Part shown: in pieces, positions 9,473-17,565 of the stretch
How positions within the stretch are numbered: the stretch's first letter is position 1
How the letters are laid out: the number at the start of each line of letters is the position of its first letter
Assembly: GCF_028736235.1 (NCBI RefSeq)
Contig: NZ_CP117884.1
Span: forward strand, 806,001 to 870,000
From: Lacticaseibacillus pabuli
GTDB taxonomy: Bacteria > Bacillota > Bacilli > Lactobacillales > Lactobacillaceae
Length of the DNA stretch: 64,000 nt
Reading direction: 5' to 3'
Notes under the pieces: model-generated
Seen by the model: the letters and a program-made list of their open reading frames with translations, nothing else
The model's database searches: none
What the model was told of the DNA's origin: nothing
Program-made: the position numbers and the translations under genes

Positions 9473-9739
9473 ATGTTTGGACGTAAGAAGCTACGTCAGC
9501 GGGCTGAAGTCGATGGCCAGCTGCTTGAACTAATCTATGATGTGCACGACCAGATGTTGCGGGAACGCAAACTGGTAGAGAGTGCCACTGACGGCGAAGA
9601 ACGCAGGCAAAAGGCTCGCGTTGCTTTGCAGGAGGGACTCTACGATTTTCTGCACCGTCAGGCAAAACGGCGCCGCATCGACCCCGCACAGGTTGAGCGC
9701 TTTTCCGTGCGTCACAACTTGGCGCAAATTAACAAGTAA
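9473..9739 (+). CDS. YaaL family protein (DUF2508)
   Basis: An 88-residue charged, helical protein of the YaaL/DUF2508 family, always found downstream of recR in Firmicutes. Its function is not known. AAGGAG precedes ATG 9473. The sequence is rich in Arg/Lys/Glu, without membrane segments or cysteine pairs. Confidence 0.9.
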   Translation: MFGRKKLRQRAEVDGQLLELIYDVHDQMLRERKLVESATDGEERRQKARVALQEGLYDFLHRQAKRRRIDPAQVERFSVRHNLAQINK

Positions 9740-9744
9740 CATAG

Positions 9745-9776
9745 GGGGAGTGCGCGCTGCGTGCTCCTCTTTGATA
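9745..9776 (+). terminator. Weak terminator-like hairpin between yaaL and tmk
   Basis: GGAG followed by GCGC-type pairing and CTCC forms an imperfect hairpin with a short T-rich tail (TCTTTG). It may reduce rather than stop read-through into tmk. Confidence 0.35.
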
Positions 9777-9801
9777 GCATGAGGTAGGAGGAAATGACAA
9801 A

Positions 9802-10449
9802 GTGGGACGGTTTATCACGATAGAAGGACCCGATGGCGCGGGCAAGGACAGTGTCCTCGAACGGATACTGCCTGAGTTGCGCAAGCATTTGTCCGCAGAG
9901 TTGGTCGTAACCCGTGAACCGGGCGGCGACCCCATTGCGGAACAAATTCGCCACCTGATTTTGGATCCCGCCAACACCGCCATGGATGAAAGGACTGAGG
10001 CCCTGCTATACGCGGCCAGTCGCCGGCAGCACTTACAGGCGGTCATCGAACCCGCACTTAAGCGGGGCGCAATCGTACTTTGCGACCGCTTCGTTGACAG
10101 CTCGATTGTCTACCAAGGCGCTGGTCGTGGCATTGGTGAACAAGCCGTGGCGGACATCAACGCGTTTGCCACAGCCGGCCGCGTGCCCGATTTGACCGTT
10201 TACTTTGACGTTCCGGCGGCGGTTGGGTTGGCCCGGATTCAGGCCCATCGCAAGAACCAGCAGTTTGACCGTTTGGACCAAGAGGCAGACGCCTTTCACG
10301 AACGCGTCCACGCCGCCTACATCCGGTTAGCGCAAGCAAACCCGCAGCGCATCGTGACCGTCGACGCGACACCTGCGCTCGCAGATGTGAGTGCGGCGGC
10401 ATTGGCCGTGTTCAAGGACCGGCTTTCCGAATACTGGACTGAAGACTAG
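9802..10449 (+). CDS. tmk: Thymidylate kinase
   Basis: A 215-residue dTMP kinase making dTDP. GTG 9802 lies after GGAGG with a nearby ATG (9794) being out of frame. The P-loop region reads GPDGAGKDS (~residues 9-17): Asp stands where Walker A normally has Ser/Thr right after GK, an unusual change. The DRX motif (CDRFVDSS) and the TREPGG substrate loop are intact, as is the LID. Position between yaaL and the c-di-AMP receptor is conserved in Firmicutes. Confidence 0.95.
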   Translation: MGRFITIEGPDGAGKDSVLERILPELRKHLSAELVVTREPGGDPIAEQIRHLILDPANTAMDERTEALLYAASRRQHLQAVIEPALKRGAIVLCDRFVDSSIVYQGAGRGIGEQAVADINAFATAGRVPDLTVYFDVPAAVGLARIQAHRKNQQFDRLDQEADAFHERVHAAYIRLAQANPQRIVTVDATPALADVSAAALAVFKDRLSEYWTED

Positions 10450-10473
10450 AATAGTTTGCAAGGAGGCAACACC

Positions 10474-10812
10474 ATGACGAAAGTAATAATGGCAATTGTG
10501 CAAGACAAGGACGCATCCCTTTTGAGTAGCGCATTTATCGACGCGAACGTACGCGCCACCAAGCTGAGCACGACCGGTGGTTTTCTGCGGTCCGGCAACT
10601 CGACTTTTATCATCGGGATTGACGATGAACGGGTGGATGAGGTTCTCAAGATTATCAAGGACAACTGTCAGTCACGTGAAGAATTCACGTCAACCCCAAC
10701 GATTGCCATTGATGCCGCAGCTGGCGATGCCGGTGCAGGCGCACCAATTGAAGTTACCGTTGGCGGTGCGACAGTCTTTGTCCTGCCAGTCGATGCGTTT
10801 TACCGCTACTAA
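10474..10812 (+). CDS. darA: Cyclic-di-AMP receptor, DarA/PstA family (PII-like)
   Basis: A 112-residue PII-like trimer that binds the second messenger c-di-AMP. The start ATG 10474 follows AAGGAGG; an upstream in-frame ATG at 10456 precedes that site. The family signature is TKLSTTGGFLRSGNSTFIIG (residues ~28-47), which forms the nucleotide pocket and the B-loop. The stop overlaps the holB start by one base. The downstream effector in lactobacilli is not established. Confidence 0.95.
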   Translation: MTKVIMAIVQDKDASLLSSAFIDANVRATKLSTTGGFLRSGNSTFIIGIDDERVDEVLKIIKDNCQSREEFTSTPTIAIDAAAGDAGAGAPIEVTVGGATVFVLPVDAFYRY

Positions 10813-11804
10813 TGGCGAGCGCAACGCAACTGCAGCCAGGTTTGACTGCGCAGTTTAAACAGATTATTGCCCAGAACCGGCTCAGTCAGGCCATGGTGTT
10901 TGTTGGTCAAAAGGGTAGCGGCAAGATGGCGCTGGCGCAGTGGATTGCGCAACGCCTGTTCTGCACCGACTTACAGGATGGTGCCCCCTGCGGTAAGTGT
11001 GCCGAATGTCGGCGCATTGCGGAGGGTAATAACCCGGATGTACTGACCGTGGCACCTGAAGGGCAGAGCATTAAGGCGGAGGCCGTCCGTAATCTGAAGG
11101 CGGAAATGGGTAAGAGTTCCGTTGAAGGGCACCAACGTGTGTTCATCATCCAGGATGCCGACCGCATGACGGCCAGCGCGGCGAATAGCCTCCTGAAGTT
11201 CTTTGAGGAACCCTATCCGGGGATGGTCATCATCTTGACGGTGACTAACAAGAGTCAGCTGCTGCCGACCGTCTTGTCGCGCGCGCAGATTATCCAGTTT
11301 CCGGCGCCTAGTGTGCCAGCAACAGCCAAGGTGTTGGCGGAACGCGGCGTCGCGACGAACATCGCTGGCCTGCTCGCAACCTTGAGCCGTGATGTCGAAG
11401 GGGACGTCGCGGTGGCACAAGACGCGGAATTCACGGCGCGCTTACAGGCAACTTTGCAGCTGCTGCAACTGCTGGCAAATGGGGATCCGCTGGCATTTAC
11501 TTATATTCAAACCGATTTGATGAAAGAAATTCCGGGTCGACCGGAGCAAAAACAGGTGCTGTCAATTCTCGCGGCGGCGTACTCAGAGGCCTTGAGTCGT
11601 AGCTACGGGCAGGCGCCTGAACTATTGCCGCATGACGCGGCCGTCGCGAAACTAGCGGGTGCAAACTCGCTGAGTCTCGCGGATGGCCTTGCAGCGGTGT
11701 TGCGCGCGCAGCAACTACTTGAAAGTAATGTGAACTTTCAGGCAGCGTGTGAGCAACTGGTACTAATCCTGCAAGGGGCAACCCCAGCAGCGGATTTTAG
11801 TTAA
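10812..11804 (+). CDS. holB: DNA polymerase III subunit delta'
   Basis: A 330-residue AAA+ clamp-loader subunit. It has a P-loop-like GQKGSGKMALA (~residues 36-46), a four-Cys zinc module (CTDLQDGAPCGKCAEC) and the sensor region FEEPYPG. Unlike many delta' proteins, which lack a working Walker A, this one keeps GSGK but has Met in place of Thr/Ser. Its ATG overlaps the darA stop (TAATG), implying translational coupling. Confidence 0.93.
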   Translation: MASATQLQPGLTAQFKQIIAQNRLSQAMVFVGQKGSGKMALAQWIAQRLFCTDLQDGAPCGKCAECRRIAEGNNPDVLTVAPEGQSIKAEAVRNLKAEMGKSSVEGHQRVFIIQDADRMTASAANSLLKFFEEPYPGMVIILTVTNKSQLLPTVLSRAQIIQFPAPSVPATAKVLAERGVATNIAGLLATLSRDVEGDVAVAQDAEFTARLQATLQLLQLLANGDPLAFTYIQTDLMKEIPGRPEQKQVLSILAAAYSEALSRSYGQAPELLPHDAAVAKLAGANSLSLADGLAAVLRAQQLLESNVNFQAACEQLVLILQGATPAADFS

Positions 11805-11834
11805 GATTGTGGCGGGGGACCGCTGGAGGGAATA

Positions 11835-12170
11835 ATGGCAAAGAATGACCTTTTTGAACAGTTCCTCGACATCAGCGATGAGGCGGAGCAGTTTGCGACG
11901 CGGCTGAAGGCACTCAAAGAAGAAGTCACCAAACTCTTGGAACAAAATGCTGAACTGCGCATGGAAAATCAAAGCCTACACGAACGTGTGGAAGAACTGA
12001 CGGCGAAGGGCAGTGCAGGTAAGCAAACTAAGGGCATGACCAAGTCCAAGCAGAATTTACAGAAAATCTATGAGGAAGGCTACCATGTCTGCTCGAAGTT
12101 TTACGGACAGCACTTGGAGCCTGGTGAGTCCTGCGCCTTTTGCCTCGACATTTTATATGGAGATCGCTAA
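11835..12170 (+). CDS. yabA: Replication initiation control protein YabA
   Basis: A 111-residue negative regulator of DnaA. An N-terminal leucine-zipper-type coiled coil (residues ~1-60; multimerisation) precedes a flexible Lys/Thr linker and a C-terminal zinc-binding domain with HVCSKFYGQH and CAFC, the conserved ligands. Family length is normal. Its stop TAA overlaps the start of rsmI. Confidence 0.95.
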   Translation: MAKNDLFEQFLDISDEAEQFATRLKALKEEVTKLLEQNAELRMENQSLHERVEELTAKGSAGKQTKGMTKSKQNLQKIYEEGYHVCSKFYGQHLEPGESCAFCLDILYGDR

Positions 12171-13042
12171 TGCAAGTTATATCTAGCTTCGCGCAACATG
12201 ATACGGGCACGTTGTACTTGGTACCCACCCCGATTGGCAATTTGGATGACATGACCTTCCGCGCCGTTAAGACGCTCCAGGATGTTGACCTGATTGCTGC
12301 CGAGGACACGCGGCACACGGCGCAATTGCTCAACCACTTTGATATCAAAACGAAGCAGATTAGCTTCCATGAGCACAACACCCAGCAGCGGATCCCAGAG
12401 TTGTTGGATTTCTTGCGCAACGGTACTAATATCGCGCAAGTTAGTGATGCGGGGATGCCGTCCATCTCTGATCCTGGTAAGGAACTAGTTGCCGCAGCCA
12501 TTGCAGCCGGCATTCCGGTGGCGCCACTTCCTGGGGCTAATGCGGGGACGACTGCTTTGATTGCTTCCGGGCTGGCACCACAACCGTTCACCTTTTACGG
12601 CTTTTTGGACCGCAAGAAGTCGTTGCAGGACGAAGAACTGGCCAACTTGGCACACCACCCTGCAACGCTGATTTTCTACGAAGCACCGCACCGTTTGTTG
12701 AAAACTTTGACCGCGATGGCTAAGGCGTTTGGCGAGGACCGACAAGTTGTTTTGGCTCGTGAATTGACCAAACGCTATGAGGAATTCACGCGCGGTAGTT
12801 TGGGCGAGATTTTGGCTGCTGACATTGAACCCCGCGGTGAGTATGTGGTGTTGGTTGCACCCGGTCCCAAGGCTTCGCCAGAGGAGGACTTGGCGGCTGA
12901 AATGCCACTGCGCGACCGAATTGACGCGCTGATTGCGACCGGCCAAAAGCCCAATGCCGCAATTAAAGTTGCTGCAAAAGAACGCGGGTTATCGCGTCAA
13001 GACGCTTACGCCCAATACCATGAGTTAGGAGACAACGAATAG
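12170..13042 (+). CDS. rsmI: 16S rRNA (cytidine(1402)-2'-O)-methyltransferase
   Basis: A 290-residue tetrapyrrole-methylase-fold enzyme methylating the ribose of C1402 in the decoding centre. Landmarks are VPTPIGNLDDMT near the N-terminus, AEDTRHT, QVSDAGMPSISDPG and PLPGANAG. The start ATG 12170 overlaps the yabA stop, giving translational coupling. A longer in-frame frame starting at 12140 inside yabA is not needed. Confidence 0.95.
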   Translation: MQVISSFAQHDTGTLYLVPTPIGNLDDMTFRAVKTLQDVDLIAAEDTRHTAQLLNHFDIKTKQISFHEHNTQQRIPELLDFLRNGTNIAQVSDAGMPSISDPGKELVAAAIAAGIPVAPLPGANAGTTALIASGLAPQPFTFYGFLDRKKSLQDEELANLAHHPATLIFYEAPHRLLKTLTAMAKAFGEDRQVVLARELTKRYEEFTRGSLGEILAADIEPRGEYVVLVAPGPKASPEEDLAAEMPLRDRIDALIATGQKPNAAIKVAAKERGLSRQDAYAQYHELGDNE

Positions 13043-13780
13043 ATGCGATTTGAAGAAACGATTCAGATGCCATTTTTCTTTGCAACTGAGGACGGGACAA
13101 TCAGCCTCGCCAACCTCGTGAATGTGATTCAGCAGGTGTCTGAAGAGCAACTCGACGAGCAGAATGACGGCAACGAAATTCTGGCCAAAATGAACGTGGG
13201 GTGGATTATTGTCCAATCTCACATGCAGATCACCAAGATGCCGCGTGCCGAGCAGACCGTGCACGTTTGGACAGAGGCACGGAGTTACAACAAGCTGCTG
13301 TGCTACCGTGACTACGGGATTGACGACGAAGACGGGAACCCGCTCGTTCGCGTGACCAGCTCATGGGCGATGCTCGATCTCGACAAGCGCAAGCTTATTG
13401 CGGTGGTCGAAGAAGCCGTGCAGGGTGTCGGTGCGACCTTTGATAGCAAGGTAAAACGCCTGCCACGCGTGCATTCGCCGAAGCGTGCGGATGCAAGTCG
13501 TCAGTACCAGGTGCGTTACTTTGATATTGACCCAAACCATCACGTTAATAATGTCCACTATTTCGATTGGATGTTAGATGTGTTGGGGGATGAATTCTTG
13601 CAGACGCACGTGCCCGTCACGGTGAACATCAAGTATGCCCGTGAAGTTGAACGCGGATCGCTCGTGACATCGAAGCTAGAGAAAAATGTTGCTGACGATG
13701 GTTCGGTGCAGACTGTCCACGCCATCGATAGCGCGGGCGAGGAAAATGCGTTGGCGGAGATTACTTGGCGGAATATTTAA
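13043..13780 (+). CDS. Acyl-ACP thioesterase
   Basis: A 245-residue double-hotdog thioesterase of the FatA/FatB-type family, which releases fatty acids from acyl carrier protein. The N-terminal hotdog begins FEETIQMPFFFATEDGTISLA; the second holds the catalytic Asp/Asn-His region FDIDPNHHVNNVHYFDW (~residues 160-176). ATG 13043 directly follows the rsmI stop. Location after rsmI is common in lactobacilli; the metabolic link is unclear. Confidence 0.92.
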   Translation: MRFEETIQMPFFFATEDGTISLANLVNVIQQVSEEQLDEQNDGNEILAKMNVGWIIVQSHMQITKMPRAEQTVHVWTEARSYNKLLCYRDYGIDDEDGNPLVRVTSSWAMLDLDKRKLIAVVEEAVQGVGATFDSKVKRLPRVHSPKRADASRQYQVRYFDIDPNHHVNNVHYFDWMLDVLGDEFLQTHVPVTVNIKYAREVERGSLVTSKLEKNVADDGSVQTVHAIDSAGEENALAEITWRNI

Positions 13781-13794
13781 ATAGGTGGCACGAT

Positions 13795-13830
13795 AGACGA
13801 ATCTCGGAATATTGGGTTTCGTCTTTTTTT
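13795..13830 (+). terminator. Terminator after the thioesterase gene
   Basis: AGACGAA (13795-13801) pairs with TTCGTCT (13818-13824) and runs into a stretch of T. It ends the long dnaX-thioesterase gene run. Confidence 0.8.
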
Positions 13831-13915
13831 ATTGGAAAACTTAAACGCCATAATCTGTCGTACTTGGGTGCTACTATTTGACAGTTGTATAGAATATGTA
13901 TTTGGAGGATCAGAA

Positions 13916-15076
13916 ATGAAAGCAAAGCGTTTGCGTCAAATTGCGTCGACAACGATGGCAGTAATGGCAGTGTTATCAGTTGGTAGTGCGGCTGGGATAG
14001 TTACCAATCAAAATAATCACGTTGTTTTCGCTAGTGCGGTTAAACCACGCTATCGGAAGGTGATTGATCGAACTAAGACATATGGCCCCAAGCAATGGCC
14101 GGGGAGTAATTTGGCAAGCGGCACCAACACCATCGATGTACCTTATCAGAAAAACTACAAGATGAACTGGGATAATGTGGTGAAGTATTTCTATGAGTAT
14201 ACAAATCAACTTGCTGCGTTAAATGGTGCCACACCTGCGGAACCCGACGCTGCAACAATGGCTTTTGCCCAGCAACGGGCAAAAGCTCAGCATAACGGCA
14301 AATTAAGTCATGATGGTTCCGGTGATTATGATGAGAACTTATCGTTGGACACCTACAAGTATCCTTCAGATCAAGAGTATGCTTACAATATTGTTATGGG
14401 TTGGTTTGACGAGACAGATGCAGTAACCGGTGCTCACCAAGCAGGACATTATGGTCATCGTGCAAACCTATTGTTCGCTCGTGGTAAAACTGGATTGGGT
14501 TACAACAAAGGCTATGTTGCTTTTGACGCAACTGATATTGCGGACGAAGCACGTGAGGATGATTTGTTCAATGAAGCTGGTGTCGACAAATCAACCGTTG
14601 GCCTTCCAAAAACTATCTTCCGCTATTACCACATGGAACAACTCGGTAAGCCAAAGTATGACATCAACTTTAAGGGTACTGCAGTGATGAAACATGCGGC
14701 AAAGATGATGCATCGTAACGCCGACAATTCCTTTAGCAACAGCAAGACCCTTAGCAAGGGACAAGCGTACAAGGTTTCCCGGACAATTCTTGTTGATGGT
14801 CAAACCTACTTCGGCGTTGGTGGTACAAATTACGTCCGGGTTGGGGATGTCAGTCTGCGCAAGTACGGAACAGCTCACGTGAACTACAATCGCAACTACG
14901 GTATCCAGATTTGGACCGGTGATCATAAGGTAGTTAAGAACAGCTGGGGTTCAAACAAGACCTTGATGGGTCAAACCAATTGGAAAGTCTATGGTAAGGC
15001 CACTATTGGGGGTAAAACGTACTATAACCTTGGTGGTAATCAGTATATTGATGCCCATTACGTATCCGTGCACTAA
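13916..15076 (+). CDS. Secreted CAP (SCP/PR1)-domain protein with SLAP C-terminus
   Basis: A 386-residue exported protein. ATG 13916 follows GGAGG. A basic N-terminus and hydrophobic stretch form a signal peptide with likely cleavage near residue 40 (VFASA). Residues ~65-230 look like a CAP/SCP domain (SHDGSGDYDENL, HYGHRANLL with the conserved His residues). Residues ~240-386 contain two SLAP (surface layer protein A) modules, each ending in an aromatic Gly-rich strand (TYFGVGGTNYVRV and TYYNLGGNQYIDA). SLAP modules attach lactobacillar proteins non-covalently to the cell wall. Function may be wall-associated; enzymatic activity is unproven. Confidence 0.85.
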   Translation: MKAKRLRQIASTTMAVMAVLSVGSAAGIVTNQNNHVVFASAVKPRYRKVIDRTKTYGPKQWPGSNLASGTNTIDVPYQKNYKMNWDNVVKYFYEYTNQLAALNGATPAEPDAATMAFAQQRAKAQHNGKLSHDGSGDYDENLSLDTYKYPSDQEYAYNIVMGWFDETDAVTGAHQAGHYGHRANLLFARGKTGLGYNKGYVAFDATDIADEAREDDLFNEAGVDKSTVGLPKTIFRYYHMEQLGKPKYDINFKGTAVMKHAAKMMHRNADNSFSNSKTLSKGQAYKVSRTILVDGQTYFGVGGTNYVRVGDVSLRKYGTAHVNYNRNYGIQIWTGDHKVVKNSWGSNKTLMGQTNWKVYGKATIGGKTYYNLGGNQYIDAHYVSVH

Positions 15077-15213
15077 TAGCCAAAGCTTAAGATGCTCACC
15101 CCTGTATAGCCTGTACCAATAACAAATCATAGGACATACCGTTAGCTTGGTGTCTTGTCTATTCCTACCGCAGATGGTATCTTGTTTAGGTAGGCAAAAG
15201 CCTACTAATAAAA
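15077..15213 (+). other. Intergenic region and putative folT promoter
   Basis: A weak promoter candidate (TTGTCT 15155-15160, 17 bp, TATCTT 15178-15183) would start transcription just before a small hairpin (GTAGGC 15190-15195 with GCCTAC 15200-15205) and the THF riboswitch. No terminator with a clear T-run was seen for the upstream gene. Confidence 0.4.
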
Positions 15214-15305
15214 TAGGAGTAGGATTCAGCGCGTTAAGTGTCGGTGGAACGGAATGTGAACACCGAACGAAGCCAAATGGCGCGGTGCTGAGTCCGCATT
15301 CGCCT
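15214..15305 (+). promoter_or_regulatory. THF-I (tetrahydrofolate) riboswitch
   Basis: The aptamer matches the folT-associated THF class: GCGTTAAGTG (15231-15240), GAACGGAATGTGAACACC (15247 onward), ACGAAGCC, GGCGCGGTG (15279-15287) and the J2/1 segment CCGCA. P1 pairs GGATTCAGC (15221-15229) with GCTGAGTCC (15286-15294, one G-U pair). It precedes the folate transporter subunit gene, so it should reduce folate import when reduced folate is high. Confidence 0.92.
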
Positions 15306-15331
15306 GAATAAGGCGTCTCCGGTTTGGGAGA
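15301..15331 (+). promoter_or_regulatory. Shine-Dalgarno-sequestering hairpins of the THF riboswitch
   Basis: CGCCT (15301-15305) can pair with AGGCG (15311-15315), and TCTCC (15316-15320) with GGAGA (15327-15331). GGAGA is the ribosome binding site of folT, so the second hairpin hides it. The first arm overlaps the aptamer P1 end, linking ligand state to translation. No T-run follows, so control is probably translational. Confidence 0.7.
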
Positions 15332-15338
15332 TGGCACG

Positions 15339-15866
15339 ATGCAAGTAGTAAGTATGTCGAGTCCGAAGTTAACGACTCGCAATTTGGTTTATCTGGCAAT
15401 GCTAATGGCAATGTCACTGGTTCTAGGGCGCTTCTCGGTCGGTAACGACTGGATTAAAGTGAGCCCGTCGTTCATTGCTGTTGGCATCATGGGCTATTAC
15501 TTTGGCCCCTGGCTCGCAGCACTCGCAGGTGCGTTGAATGATCAAATCGCGTATTTCTTTTGGGGCAGCGGCGGCAATTTCCTGGGATTCACGCTTTCCG
15601 CAGCAGTCGGTGCAATGATTTACGGCCTGTTTTTCCATAAGCAGGTGGTCAGCATCTGGCGCGTATTTGTTGCAACCGCATTGGTCATTGGGGTTGTGAA
15701 TATCGGCCTAGATACCTTGTGGCTCGTCATGATGGGTTTCAAGTTCAACGTGATTATCTGGCCGCGTGTGATCAAGAATCTGGTTGTTCTTCCGATTCAA
15801 GGCGCACTGATGTACACGATTTTGAAAGCAGTCGTCCGCGTACGGCCGCATCTAAATGGACAATAA
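15339..15866 (+). CDS. folT: Folate ECF transporter S component
   Basis: A 175-residue membrane protein with about six hydrophobic segments, the substrate-binding subunit of an energy-coupling-factor transporter. Signature features are the AMLMAMSLVLGRFSV helix and the Gly/Pro region GPWLAALAGALNDQIAYFFWG. The start ATG 15339 is seven bases after GGGAGA. The THF riboswitch upstream identifies folate as substrate. The shared EcfA1/EcfA2/EcfT module is not in this window. Confidence 0.92.
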   Translation: MQVVSMSSPKLTTRNLVYLAMLMAMSLVLGRFSVGNDWIKVSPSFIAVGIMGYYFGPWLAALAGALNDQIAYFFWGSGGNFLGFTLSAAVGAMIYGLFFHKQVVSIWRVFVATALVIGVVNIGLDTLWLVMMGFKFNVIIWPRVIKNLVVLPIQGALMYTILKAVVRVRPHLNGQ

Positions 15867-15876
15867 TTAATGAATG

Positions 15877-15902
15877 GGCCGTCCCTCGTGGATGGCCTTT
15901 TT
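15877..15902 (+). terminator. Terminator of folT
   Basis: GGCCGTCC (15877-15884) pairs with GGATGGCC (15890-15897, one G-U), followed by TTTTT. Confidence 0.8.
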
Positions 15903-15936
15903 GGTGCAAATATTGAGAATTGTCCATCATCGGAGA

Positions 15937-16230
15937 TCCGTTAGTCCTCAGTTTCTACCCGCGCTTCTCCGCACACTGGTAGAACGGCTCCGGTGCGCAG
16001 AAGTCTGCGGGTAACAAAAGAATGGGTTTAATCCAGCAAAATACGCTGAATCAAACCCACTCTTCCGTTACTCCTCAACTTCTAAGCGCGCACCTCCGCA
16101 CACTGTAGAACGGCTCCGAAGCGCAGAAACCTGCGGCTAACAAACTAATCGTTCTGAACCCAAGTGCAGGGTTCAAAACGATTAGTCCGTTAGTCCTCAG
16201 TTTCTAAGCGCGCTTCTCCGCACACTGGTA
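15937..16230. repeat. Three ~81-bp direct repeats separated by palindromic spacers
   Basis: Copy 1 spans 15937-16018, copy 2 16064-16144, and a truncated copy 3 16186-16230, ending where the tsaB leader begins. All begin TCCGTTA(G/C)TCCTCA and share CTCCGCACACTG; full copies also share TAGAACGGCTCCG and end in GTAACAAA or CTAACAAA. Copies 1 and 2 keep the CGCAG/CTGCG stem while its 4-nt loop differs (AAGT, AAAC). Spacers of 45 bp (16019-16063) and 41 bp (16145-16185) have different sequences but each is a palindrome with arms of about 17 nt. Function is unknown; structured RNA or REP-like repeats are both possible. Confidence 0.85.
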
Positions 16231-16277
16231 TTGTGTTACCATAATATGCAGATAATTTTAAATGGGGAGGCCAGCAT

Positions 16278-16997
16278 ATGAATGTCCTGGCGCTAGATAC
16301 ATCGAATAAGGCGATGAGTGTTGCTGTCGTGCAAGATGGCGTGCTCTTAGCCGAAACTGATTTAAATAAAATGCGCACGCATAGCGCACAACTGCTGCCA
16401 GCCATCGATAACCTGGTTAAACTCAGTGGTCTCACACCAGAGGACCTCGACCGCGTGGCTGTTGCCCAAGGTCCCGGTAGCTATACTGGCCTGCGCATTG
16501 GCGTGACGGTTGCCAAGACACTGGCCGACACCATGAACATTCAACTGGTCGGCGTCTCTAGCCTCGCTACTTTGGCCGCAAACGTTCGCGAAACATCCGC
16601 CATGATTGTACCCGTCATGGATGCCCGCCGCGGCAATGTGTTCAGCGGCATTTACCAGTGGCAAAATGGCAAACTGATCAATGTCGTCTTGGACAAACAC
16701 GTTAGTCTCAAACAGTTGGCGGACGAAGCCTTGGCTTTGAATCAAATTGCCACTTTTGTCGGCGCTACGGAGCCGATGAAGGAGACCATTCGCGAGATCA
16801 TGGGTAGCCAGGCACAGTTTGCTGACGAGCTCAGCGGCTTACCTCGCGCCGCCCGGATTGCAGAGCTAGCAGCGGACATGCTACCCGTAGACGTTGCGAG
16901 TTTCGTGCCAAAATACTTGCGCTTAACAGAAGCGGAGGTTAACTGGCAGGCCAAGCATCCAGGGGAAACACACACGAACTATGTTGAAAAAGTTTAG
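16278..16997 (+). CDS. tsaB: tRNA t6A biosynthesis protein TsaB
   Basis: A 239-residue ASKHA-fold protein that partners TsaD and TsaE in making N6-threonylcarbamoyladenosine at A37 of ANN-decoding tRNAs. It begins MNVLALDTSNKAMSVAV and has the core QGPGSYTGLRIGV (~residues 65-77). GGGGAGG precedes the start. It overlaps rimI by 17 bases. The catalytic metal ligands of TsaD are absent, as expected for TsaB. Confidence 0.95.
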   Translation: MNVLALDTSNKAMSVAVVQDGVLLAETDLNKMRTHSAQLLPAIDNLVKLSGLTPEDLDRVAVAQGPGSYTGLRIGVTVAKTLADTMNIQLVGVSSLATLAANVRETSAMIVPVMDARRGNVFSGIYQWQNGKLINVVLDKHVSLKQLADEALALNQIATFVGATEPMKETIREIMGSQAQFADELSGLPRAARIAELAADMLPVDVASFVPKYLRLTEAEVNWQAKHPGETHTNYVEKV

Positions 16998-17565
16998 GGA
17001 GTTTTACAATCGGCTTTTCCCAGAGCCCATCATCTATTTACCGCAGACCGTTGAAGCCAAGGACGATAAGTATCAGATGCGCGTGATGCGTCCTGATGAT
17101 GTGCCAACGGTCTTGTCTTTAGAGCGGTCTATTTACTTGAACACACCCTGGGATAAGTACGCCTTCCTATCTGAAATGCAGAAACAAGGGCGCACACTGT
17201 ACCTGGTGTGTACTGAAGAAGATACCGATGCAATGGTCGGCTATATCGGCGGATTTTTTCACGGTGAACATGCTCACATCACCATCTTGGCGGTCGCACC
17301 AATCTGGCAACAGCGCGGGATTGGCCGCATGATGATGAACCTCATGATTAACTTTGCGAAGCAGCGTGGTTGCACGTACCTGACACTCGAGGTTGCCGTG
17401 GATAACGCGCCGGCAATTGCGCTTTACCACAGCCTCGGCTTTGCTGATGGCCGGATTCGTAAAAATTACTATACTGAAGAACGAAAAGACGCGATGGATA
17501 TGCGGAAAGAACTTGATTCCGTGACCGCCGCTTCAGATGAAAAAGGGGATACCGATAATGGCTAA
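16981..17565 (+). CDS. rimI: Ribosomal-protein-alanine N-acetyltransferase RimI (GNAT)
   Basis: A 194-residue GNAT acetyltransferase, in the slot between tsaB and tsaD where RimI normally lies. The acetyl-CoA loop is [10 protein letters not shown] (~residues 103-112) and the C-terminal [13 protein letters not shown] motif is intact. An N-terminal extension of about 35 residues precedes the GNAT core. Overlaps at both ends (17 bp with tsaB, 8 bp with tsaD) indicate a tightly coupled operon. The natural substrate (S18 or others) is inferred only. Confidence 0.92.
   Translation: MLKKFREFYNRLFPEPIIYLPQTVEAKDDKYQMRVMRPDDVPTVLSLERSIYLNTPWDKYAFLSEMQKQGRTLYLVCTEEDTDAMVGYIGGFFHGEHAHITILAVAPIWQQRGIGRMMMNLMINFAKQRGCTYLTLEVAVDNAPAIALYHSLGFADGRIRKNYYTEERKDAMDMRKELDSVTAASDEKGDTDNG

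Noticed and set aside
15937..16230. The repeat-spacer array as a CRISPR
   Set aside because: Only three repeats of ~81 bp, spacers are self-complementary, and no cas genes are present in the window.
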